Positions 27,587-34,967 of a DNA stretch of 59,340 bases are shown piece by piece. The stretch is from assembly GCA_011390755.1 (NCBI GenBank), contig JAABRU010000015.1, forward strand, positions 1 through 59,340, given 5' to 3'. The notes beneath the pieces were generated by a model. That model saw only the letters and a list, made by a program, of their open reading frames with translations. It was not told the origin of the DNA and ran no database searches. Source of the DNA: Desulfobacteraceae bacterium. GTDB taxonomy: Bacteria; Desulfobacterota; Desulfobacteria; Desulfobacterales; Desulfococcaceae. The position numbers were made by a program, and so were the translations under genes. Position 1 is the stretch's first letter. Each line of letters opens with the position of its first letter.

Positions 27587-28609
27587 ATGACATTTCTGCT
27601 CCTGAAAACCATCGGCATATGTGCAGGCACAGCTCTTGTGATTGTTTTTGCCGGGAACCGGATGAGCGCGCTGGCAGATAATCTGGCAGACCGTACCGGA
27701 CTCGGCGAAGCACTGACGGGAACTGTTTTTCTGGGCGCGGCCACGTCTCTGCCCGGCATCACGGCTTCGGTTACTGCGGCACACAATGGCCATGCTTCTC
27801 TGGCCCTTTCCAATGCTTTCGGCGGTATTGCCGCGCAGACCGCTTTTCTGGCCCTGGCGGATCTGGCTTATCCGCGCGCCAATCTGGAACATGCCGCGGC
27901 CTCCCTTTCCAATATTCTGGCAGGAACCCTGCTCATCAGCCTTTTGTCTGTGATCCTGCTGGGAACAATGGGACCGGAAATCAGTTTTTGGGGAATTCAC
28001 CCCATCACCCCCCTTTTGTTTGCCGCTTATGTGCTGGGGCTGAAACTGATCCGCCGTTCCCATGAATATCCCATGTGGCAGCCGAAAATGACTCCGGAAA
28101 CCCGGCCCGATATTCCCGAAGACATCCCTTCGGATTCTCCGACCTTATGGAAAATCTGGCTGCAGTTTTCTGTCAGTGCCTTTTTTGTCATGAGTGCCGG
28201 CTGGCTGTTAACCCGTGCATCGGAAACCATTATCCGAGAAACCGGAATATCAGAATCCCTTGTCGGCGCATTCCTCATCGCAATCATCACCTCTTTGCCG
28301 GAACTGGTCACAACCATTGCCGCTGTGCGCCGGGGGGCGCTGACGTTGGCTGTGGGCGGTGTACTCGGAGGCAATACATTTGACATTCTTTTCGGGGCAA
28401 TGGCCGATGCCGCGTACCGCTCCGGTTCCATTTATCATGCGGCAAATCAAAAGGAAATAATTCTGATGACCCTAAGCATCCTGATGACCAGTATCCTGAT
28501 TATCGGTTTGCTGGTTCGTCAGAAACGGGGGATTGCCAATATCGGATTTGAAAGTATTTTCGTTCTGTTTATTTATGCGCTGGGAATTCTGATGATCGGG
28601 ATCGGATGA
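27587..28609 (+). CDS. Na+/Ca2+ exchanger family (CaCA) protein
   Basis: 340 residues with about ten membrane helices in two halves. The alpha-1 repeat is TGTVFLGAATSLPGITAS, and alpha-2 is FLIAIITSLPELVTT followed by GGVLGGNTFDILFG. The central hydrophilic loop is short (about 150-185). These are the ion-binding repeats of YrbG-like bacterial cation antiporters, which use the Na+ or H+ gradient to expel Ca2+. In alpha-1 the usual Glu after SLP is Gly (LPG instead of LPE), so ion selectivity may be altered. The start ATG 27587 has only a weak Shine-Dalgarno. Confidence 0.85.
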   Translation: MTFLLLKTIGICAGTALVIVFAGNRMSALADNLADRTGLGEALTGTVFLGAATSLPGITASVTAAHNGHASLALSNAFGGIAAQTAFLALADLAYPRANLEHAAASLSNILAGTLLISLLSVILLGTMGPEISFWGIHPITPLLFAAYVLGLKLIRRSHEYPMWQPKMTPETRPDIPEDIPSDSPTLWKIWLQFSVSAFFVMSAGWLLTRASETIIRETGISESLVGAFLIAIITSLPELVTTIAAVRRGALTLAVGGVLGGNTFDILFGAMADAAYRSGSIYHAANQKEIILMTLSILMTSILIIGLLVRQKRGIANIGFESIFVLFIYALGILMIGIG

Positions 28610-28627
28610 AAAAAGGGAGAGTCAGCA

Positions 28628-29410
28628 TCATTTTTTATCCCTATTTTCCTCTTTTTCCGCAGAACGCTCCTGTTTTTTTATTTTTTCCTGTTCCTTAATA
28701 CCCTCTGCATGAACGATATCTCCGTAAATTCCTTTCTGCCTGTGATCCAGATTCCGGATGCTGGAAAAGCGTCCGTATAAAATCAGGGTATCATAGGGCA
28801 GGATAAGAGTATCTCCGAAGGGAGCACCGATATAGTCCCCGTTTTTCCGGGTAATTCCCAGCACCGCCACCCCTTCATTGCGTAATTCCAGATGTTTCAG
28901 TGCGCAGTTTGCCAACCAGTCCGCAGGCTGCACCTGCATTTCCGAAATATGATATTCCCCGCTCAGGTGCAGCAGGCGGTCATAATCCCGAACCTCCAGA
29001 TCCGCATAGCGTTTTAATAATCTGCTGATAAGAGACGACAGACGGCGGTCAATCCAGGGGCTGTGGGCAATAAGCCAGAGCAGCAGCAGGCCGCTGATCA
29101 GTATGGCGATTTTGATCCATAATCCTCCGGATCGGTTAATATCAACAAAAGAAATGATTAAAGAGGAGACTGCGGTAACAATGCCTGCATTTCCGAACAG
29201 CATCAGAAGCATCAGAATTTTCCGCCGTACCGGATGACTGACAAGTTTTTCAGATTCCGAAGTGGTAAAACCGACACCGGTAAAGGCGGACCGTGCCTGA
29301 AAACGGGCCGTATGATGGGGAAGACCCGTATGGGTTAAGGCAACAGTGGCAATTCTTGTCACCAGCATGGAAAAAACCAGAACAAGCAGCAGTGAGATGA
29401 CCGGCAGCAT
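28628..29410 (-). CDS. Membrane protein with C-terminal TrkA-C (RCK_C) domain
   Basis: 260 residues. An N-terminal hydrophobic helix is followed by ARSAFTGVGFTTSESEKLV, which resembles the loop of Trk/Ktr-type potassium channels, and two further helices (about 66-90 and 96-114). Residues about 145-235 form a TrkA-C regulatory domain (GVAVLGITRKNGDYIGAP; LPYDTLILYG). The tail is Lys/Glu-rich. It is too short to be a full transporter and has no NAD-binding RCK_N. It likely senses a ligand and gates or assists ion transport. It converges with the CaCA gene, 18 bases apart. Confidence 0.7.
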   Translation of the reverse strand: MLPVISLLLVLVFSMLVTRIATVALTHTGLPHHTARFQARSAFTGVGFTTSESEKLVSHPVRRKILMLLMLFGNAGIVTAVSSLIISFVDINRSGGLWIKIAILISGLLLLWLIAHSPWIDRRLSSLISRLLKRYADLEVRDYDRLLHLSGEYHISEMQVQPADWLANCALKHLELRNEGVAVLGITRKNGDYIGAPFGDTLILPYDTLILYGRFSSIRNLDHRQKGIYGDIVHAEGIKEQEKIKKQERSAEKEENRDKK

Positions 29411-29437
29411 AATGTATTGACTTTCTGTATATAAGAG

Positions 29438-29720
29438 CCTGTCCGAAAACCTGTCTTTCGGTATTCTGAACCCCTGTTTTCACCGGTTCCGAAAACCGGT
29501 TTCGGAGGTTTTCGGATAGGCTCTGAATATTTCCGGAAAAGTGATAATTTCAGTAGATCGAAAACTTCCTGAAATCCCCCTCTCCCTGGCAGGGAGAGGG
29601 CCGGGGCGAGGGGGATAAACGGCTGATTTTTCACCCTCCCCCTGCCCCTCCCCCGGGGGAGGGGCAGTCTGAAAGCAGAAGCACTGCCGGCCGGAAACAG
29701 AATCTTTTCGATCTACTGAA
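29438..29720. repeat. R6 element and R3 element with type-b hairpin
   Basis: R6 spans 29438-29520. R3 spans about 29551-29718, with ends CAGTAGATCG and CGATCTACTG. It is flanked by AATTT on both sides (possible 5-bp target duplication) and encloses type-b C-rich/G-rich hairpins. Hairpin b is thus found inside R1, R2 and R3 arms in this window. Confidence 0.65.
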
Positions 29721-29883
29721 TTTGAGAATATAACAATTTTACATGAATAATCAATGAAAAGAAGTACGGAGTTTTGGATAGGATGAAAACCGGCGGACCG
29801 GAAAAAAACAATATGCAGGTTTTTTATCATCCATATACATAAAATCCCTTATTTATCTCCGGGAGAATTATCAATATGATAAG

Positions 29884-29981
29884 AGTCACGCAGTTAAATT
29901 TTAACTGTTTGAATTTATTATATGCCTTAAAAATTGACAATCAATAAAAACAGCAGATTATATTTCAACTGCGTAACTCCT
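29884..29981. mobile_element. R5 element with 9-bp target duplication
   Basis: 98 bp from GAGTCACGCAG to CTGCGTAACTCCT, flanked by ATATGATAA at 29875-29883 and 29982-29990. The inside is A/T-rich and palindromic (AACTGTTTGAATTTATTATA; complement of the copy at 39.3 kb). It lies about 50 bases upstream of the glycosyltransferase start. Confidence 0.78.
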
Positions 29982-30040
29982 ATATGATAAAAAAATTATC
30001 AGAAAATATTTTATTTTATCGGACATAAAAGGACATACAA

Positions 30041-31366
30041 ATGAAAATATGCATGTTTACCAATACCTACCTGCCTCATGTGGGAGGGGTGGCCCGTTCG
30101 GTCTCATTTTTTGCGGAAGATCTGAGAAAACTGGGACATCAGCTGATGATTATCGCACCGACTTTTCCCGGTTGCGAAGAACATGACAAAACCGAAGCCG
30201 GTATTTTCCGGGTGCCGGCCATTCAGAAATTCAACGGCAGTGATTTTTCCGTGCGAATCCCTTCCCCTTTTCTGGTGGATGAACAGATAGACAGTTTCCG
30301 GCCCGACATTATCCACAGCCACCATCCCTATCTGTTGGGAGATGCGGCATTACGGGCTGCCCGGCGCAGAAATCTGCCCCTGCTGTTTACGCATCATACC
30401 CTGTATGAGGAATATGCGCATTATCTGTCTGAAAATCCGGATAATATGAAACGTTTTGCCGTATTTCTGTCCAGCAATTATGCCAATCTCTGTGACCGGG
30501 TCATTGCCCCCAGTGAAAGCATCCGGGATCTGATTCGGGAACGCGGGGTGGATGTGCCGGTGACGGTTATTCCGACCGGTACGGATATTCCCTTTTTTGC
30601 CAAAGGGGAGGGAAAAGACTTTCGCAGAAAGTATGATATTCCGGAAACATCTTTTGTCATCGGTCATCTGGGCAGACTGGCACCGGAAAAAAATCTGGAG
30701 TATCTGGCCAAAGCCCTTGTCCCTGTATTGGAAAAAGAGAAAGACAGCCGTTTTCTGGTGGCAGGGGAAGGGCCTTCCGCGGATAACATTGCACAGATTT
30801 TTCATGAATCCGGTTTACACAACCGTCTGGTTCTGACAGGTAAAATAACAGGGCCGGATCTGGCGGATGCCTATCAGGCCATGGATATATTTGCATTTGC
30901 CTCCCTGTCCGAAACCCAGGGAATGGTGCTTACCGAAGCCATGGCAGCCGGGGTTCCGGTGATTGCACTGGATGCGCCCGGCGCAAGGGAAGTGGTCAGG
31001 GATGGAAAAAACGGACGACTGCTTGACAGGGATGCAGGGGAAGATCAGTTTGCAGAGGCTTTGCTGGATGCCATCCGTGAACCGGAAAAAATGCTGCTGT
31101 GGATAAAAAATGCTGAAAAAACAGCTCTGTCTTTCGGACGTGAAAAAACAGCGGAAAAGCTGCGGCAGTTATATGCGGATGCGGTGGGGGAAAAGCAGCA
31201 GGATGGGAATTATAAGACCAAAGAACTGGATATGTGGGATAAATTTTTGCTGGCCTGCAGTGCGGAATGGGAACTGGCTGTCGAAAAAACCGAAAGTGTA
31301 ATACAGACAATGGATGAAACACAGGAAGTGGTCGGGCTTGATGAATCTGATGAATCATATCATTAA
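30041..31366 (+). CDS. GT4-family glycosyltransferase
   Basis: 441 residues, GT-B fold. The N-terminal domain begins MKICMFTNTYLPHVGGVARS, with IIHSHHPYLLGD. The C-terminal domain has GHLGRLAPEKNLEYL and the donor-binding SETQGMVLTEAMAAGVPVIA with its E-x7-E pair. The sequence resembles enzymes that glycosylate diacylglycerol or phosphatidylinositol. The last 40 residues are an extra acidic tail. It overlaps the next gene by about 50 bases, indicating coupled translation. A glycolipid product is a reasonable guess given the neighbouring phosphodiesterase and VTT genes. Confidence 0.82.
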   Translation: MKICMFTNTYLPHVGGVARSVSFFAEDLRKLGHQLMIIAPTFPGCEEHDKTEAGIFRVPAIQKFNGSDFSVRIPSPFLVDEQIDSFRPDIIHSHHPYLLGDAALRAARRRNLPLLFTHHTLYEEYAHYLSENPDNMKRFAVFLSSNYANLCDRVIAPSESIRDLIRERGVDVPVTVIPTGTDIPFFAKGEGKDFRRKYDIPETSFVIGHLGRLAPEKNLEYLAKALVPVLEKEKDSRFLVAGEGPSADNIAQIFHESGLHNRLVLTGKITGPDLADAYQAMDIFAFASLSETQGMVLTEAMAAGVPVIALDAPGAREVVRDGKNGRLLDRDAGEDQFAEALLDAIREPEKMLLWIKNAEKTALSFGREKTAEKLRQLYADAVGEKQQDGNYKTKELDMWDKFLLACSAEWELAVEKTESVIQTMDETQEVVGLDESDESYH

Positions 31367-33794
31367 TCTGTACCGCGGTTTTCTGAAAATTCTGTCCCGG
31401 AACGAATGGTTTGCAAGAATGCTGGAACTGCCGCGCTGTGAAGGCAGCGGAAGCGAACCGGGACTGGTAATGATTCAGATTGACGGACTTTCCCATACTC
31501 AGTTTCAGCGTGCTTTGTCCCGGAAAAAACTGCCCTTTATCCGAAAACTGTTGTCCAGGCAGCGTTTTACAGAAAAACCTTTATACTCCGGAATGCCTTC
31601 TGCAACACCGGGCGTTCAGGCGGAACTGTTTTACGGAGTGAAAACAGCTGTTCCCGCCTTTGAGTTTATGGACAGAAAAAGCGGTGCCCGCCATGCCATG
31701 TTTTATCCGGCCTCGGCCAATGCAGTGGCGCGTCAGCTTCAGCAGCAGGGCAGAGCACTGCTGCAGGGCGGTTCGTCTTATTCCAATATTTTTTCCGGCG
31801 GTGCGCAGACAGCCCGTTACTGCGCGGAAAGCATGAATCTTCAATCCCTGCTGAAAAGTGTCAATCCCCTGAAACTGATTTTTATTATTCTGTTTCACAC
31901 GGGTAAACTCTTCCGGGTCATCGCCTTTGCACTGCTGGAACTGCTCCTGGCGGTGTATGATTTTTTCAACGGCGTTTTTGCAGGAAAGGATCTTTTGAAA
32001 GAACTGAAATTTATCCCGACACGGCTCTTTGTCTGTGTGATATTACGGGAGATGGTCCGTTTTCGGGTAAAGACGGACCTGGCCCGGGGTGTTCCCATAA
32101 TTTCAGTCAATTTTTTTGCTTATGATGAGCAGGCACACCGCCGCGGGCCGGAATCCGCATTTGCCCACTGGACCTTAAAAGGGATAGATGAAACCGTAAA
32201 AGATATCTGCCGCACTGCCATGCGCTCAGAATGCATGGATTACCGCCTGCTGATCTATTCTGATCACGGACAGGAATCGGTGAAAAGCTATTCAAAATTT
32301 TTTGACCGTTCTGTCAGGCAGACCGTGCGGGAATCGTACGATAAATATAATCACAGTCACCATCGGAAAAACCGGGAAAATAACGATCACAGTCCGGAGG
32401 ATATTTACCGCCGGGCTGCGAATCTTCTTTTCGGAAAACAGTTTATCTCCGGGCCGCGGCGGGAAGAATTATCTGATTTGCATACCCATCAGACAGATCA
32501 GATTGAAATTACCACAATGGGACCGCTGGGGCATATTTATTTACCGCCAGCCTTTTTTTCCCGGGCAGAAAGCTCCGGAACTCCGGACAGAGAAGAAACT
32601 TCCGGCAGCTATTCTGACATACTGGAGGCATTTGCGGACATTTTGCACAAAGAGGCCCAAATTCCCCTGCTTCTGTTTAATAAAAATGGGAAAATATATG
32701 GGATCAATGATTCCGGATGTTTTGAACTTCAGAAAAATCGGGAGATGATTCTGGGCAAAGCGCATCCTTTTCTAAAAGAAACCGCTGCGGATCTGGAAAA
32801 TCTCTGCTTTCATCCCAATGCCGGAGATATTGTGATTTCCGGATGGGCACCGGGCGGCCCTCCCCTGTCTTTCAATACGGAAAACGGTGCCCACGGCGGA
32901 CCGGGAACAGAAGAAACCCGCGGATTTGTCATATTGCCGCCCTGTATAGGAAGTCATCACAGTTATCTGCGCCCCCTGGATCTGAGAAATCTGATTTTCA
33001 GATATATGGGAAAAAAAGAATCCCTGATCCCCCGGCCATTGATAAAAAAAAACAGAAAGGACCACTCACTTTCCATTCTCACTTATAATATACATAGCTG
33101 CATTCATACGGACGGACAAAGCAACCCGGATCGCACCGCAGATATTATCGCGGCACTGAATCCGGACATCGCGGCTCTTCAGGAAGTGGATTCCGGTCAG
33201 GAACGTAGCCGTTTTACCGCACAGGGAAATTATCTGGCCGCCCGCCTGGGCATGAAATGCCGTTTTTTTCCTGTCATACAAAAGGAGCAGCAGCAATACG
33301 GTCTGGCCCTTTTAAGCCGCTTTCCTTTTCACAGTCTGAAATACAGTCGTTATTTTCATAAAATCAAAGACAGAGAACCGCGCGGATACATGCTGGCAGA
33401 TATTGAAAGCCCTCTGGGAATCATCCGGATAGCCAATACCCATCTGGGACTGTCAGTAAAAGAGCGACGTATGCAGATTGCAGAACTGCTCGCACACCAT
33501 TGGATTTCAGATTCACTGAAAAAAAATATGCCGCTGCTTGTCTGCGGTGATTTCAATGCCGGGGCGCAGTCATATGTTTACAGAAAAATGACAGCGCATG
33601 TAAGGGATGTACAGATGCAGGTACCCCATCAGAAAGCAAAACCCACTTTTTATTCCCATTATCCGCTGCTGCGTTTGGATCATATTTTTATTTCAGACCA
33701 TTTCCGTACTGAAAAAGTGCTGGTTCCCGATGATAAGGAAACCCGCCGGGTATCGGATCATCTGCCGTTATACTGTGAATTGTTTTTCAAATAA
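31314..33794 (+). CDS. Alkaline-phosphatase-superfamily phosphodiesterase fused to an EEP phosphatase
   Basis: 826 residues (start could be ATG 31341 instead). Residues about 50-540 form a type I phosphodiesterase/nucleotide pyrophosphatase-like domain: VMIQIDGLSHTQF, SGMPSATPGVQAE (candidate Thr/Ser nucleophile), NFFAYDEQAHRRGPES and IYSDHGQES are metal and nucleophile motifs. Two hydrophobic stretches (about 185-220) may anchor it to the membrane. Residues about 580-826 are an endonuclease/exonuclease/phosphatase domain: ILTYNIHSC, IAALQEVDSG, ANTHLGLS, LVCGDFNAG, LDHIFIS, VSDHLPLYCE. Both halves look complete and cleave phosphoesters. A role in lipid head-group turnover is inferred from context. 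Confidence 0.78.
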   Translation: MKHRKWSGLMNLMNHIINLYRGFLKILSRNEWFARMLELPRCEGSGSEPGLVMIQIDGLSHTQFQRALSRKKLPFIRKLLSRQRFTEKPLYSGMPSATPGVQAELFYGVKTAVPAFEFMDRKSGARHAMFYPASANAVARQLQQQGRALLQGGSSYSNIFSGGAQTARYCAESMNLQSLLKSVNPLKLIFIILFHTGKLFRVIAFALLELLLAVYDFFNGVFAGKDLLKELKFIPTRLFVCVILREMVRFRVKTDLARGVPIISVNFFAYDEQAHRRGPESAFAHWTLKGIDETVKDICRTAMRSECMDYRLLIYSDHGQESVKSYSKFFDRSVRQTVRESYDKYNHSHHRKNRENNDHSPEDIYRRAANLLFGKQFISGPRREELSDLHTHQTDQIEITTMGPLGHIYLPPAFFSRAESSGTPDREETSGSYSDILEAFADILHKEAQIPLLLFNKNGKIYGINDSGCFELQKNREMILGKAHPFLKETAADLENLCFHPNAGDIVISGWAPGGPPLSFNTENGAHGGPGTEETRGFVILPPCIGSHHSYLRPLDLRNLIFRYMGKKESLIPRPLIKKNRKDHSLSILTYNIHSCIHTDGQSNPDRTADIIAALNPDIAALQEVDSGQERSRFTAQGNYLAARLGMKCRFFPVIQKEQQQYGLALLSRFPFHSLKYSRYFHKIKDREPRGYMLADIESPLGIIRIANTHLGLSVKERRMQIAELLAHHWISDSLKKNMPLLVCGDFNAGAQSYVYRKMTAHVRDVQMQVPHQKAKPTFYSHYPLLRLDHIFISDHFRTEKVLVPDDKETRRVSDHLPLYCELFFK

Positions 33795-33809
33795 TATCAG
33801 CAGATTCGG

Positions 33810-34190
33810 ATTGACTTAATGCCGTTGGACGGGGGGGACTTTCATATAAACGGCCATGAGTCATGGCTCACAACGAAGCATGAAAGTCTTTTTATACCGG
33901 ACGCGGAGCGTCCCGCAGCCCGTTCCCACGCGGAGCGTGGGAACGAGGTGCGCGGGGAGACTTTCATATAAACGGCCATGAGCCGTGACTCACTGCTAAG
34001 CATGAAAATGCACCGCAGAGACGCACACCGCATCAATGCCGTTAAGTTAAGACTCCCCTCCCTGAGGGAGGGGCAGGGGGAGGGTGAAAACGTCTGATAA
34101 TTACAAACTGCTGTCTTCCCCCTCCCCTACCCCCTCCCGCCGGGGGAGGGGAATTTTTGGCTTGACTTAATGCCATTGAACGGGGTGGGC
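33810..34190. repeat. Paired hairpin units and an R1/type-b element
   Basis: Two copies of ACTTTCATATAAACGGCCAT (33839 and 33959) flank a CGTTCCCACGCGGAGCGTGG palindrome. Then R1 at 34034-34178 (arms CAATGCCGTTAAGTTAAG and CTTGACTTAATGCCATTG) encloses type-b hairpins. An isolated R1 right arm (TTGACTTAATGCCGTTG) lies near 33810. No gene is seen between 33795 and 34263. Confidence 0.65.
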
Positions 34191-34263
34191 GGGGAACTTT
34201 CTTAAAATATAAAAACCAATGTGGTTGTGCGACACTGTTCCGGAAAGGATATCCAACACTGTT

Positions 34264-34911
34264 ATGATAAAAAAATACCAAACCCAGATGATACTGCTTC
34301 TGATGATTCTCATCTTTGCTCTCGCTTATATCTTTTTGAAGAATGATATTTTTGCATTTATATCTTTTATAGAAAGTGAAAATACCCATCCGCTGATTCT
34401 GATTCTTGCTTTTCTGATTCTGCCCCTGTTGTTTTTTCCGGTCACCGCACTAATGATCCTCATCGGATTGCGTTTTGATACAGTTTACGGCATCATTATT
34501 GTGTTTATGCTCATGCCTGCGCATCTGCTGTTTTCATATTTTGCAATGCGTTCTTTTTTCCGCACACGGCTCAGACAGTTTGCAGAGAAAAAATATCCCG
34601 GACAATTTCAGATTCCGAAAAAACATTCGTTTGAATACGCGTTTCTGTTTATGGCATTGCCCGGACTTCCCTATGCGGTAAAAAATTATCTGCTTCCCTT
34701 ATCCGGAATTTCCTTTTGGAAGTATTTTCTGACTGCCTGGCTGGTTCAGGGGGTCATGGGCATTCCTTTTGTGATTTTGGGAGATGCGGCTGCAAAATGG
34801 AGTATTCCCCTGTTTTCCCTTTTTTTCCTTCTGTTCCTCATTGCCTGGCTGCTGACAGGGAAAATCCGGAAAAAATACGAGCATACTGCGGTATCGGATT
34901 CGGAGCATTGA
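34264..34911 (+). CDS. TVP38/TMEM64 (VTT-domain) membrane protein
   Basis: 215 residues from ATG 34264 (a longer reading from 34219 is possible). Five or six hydrophobic helices are seen, with the family core PLLFFPVTALMILIGLRFD, a middle amphipathic region YPGQFQIPKKHSFEYAF, and ALPGLPYAVKNYLLPLSGIS. DedA/VTT proteins are membrane scramblases or transporters of lipids. The basic end and a weak ribosome binding site are unremarkable. It sits between lipid-phosphodiesterase and glycosidase-like genes on the same strand. Confidence 0.75.
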   Translation: MIKKYQTQMILLLMILIFALAYIFLKNDIFAFISFIESENTHPLILILAFLILPLLFFPVTALMILIGLRFDTVYGIIIVFMLMPAHLLFSYFAMRSFFRTRLRQFAEKKYPGQFQIPKKHSFEYAFLFMALPGLPYAVKNYLLPLSGISFWKYFLTAWLVQGVMGIPFVILGDAAAKWSIPLFSLFFLLFLIAWLLTGKIRKKYEHTAVSDSEH

Positions 34912-34967
34912 AAAACCTTTGATATGCATGTAATCTGAGATTATTTTTTCAATCAGGAAGGAGAATT

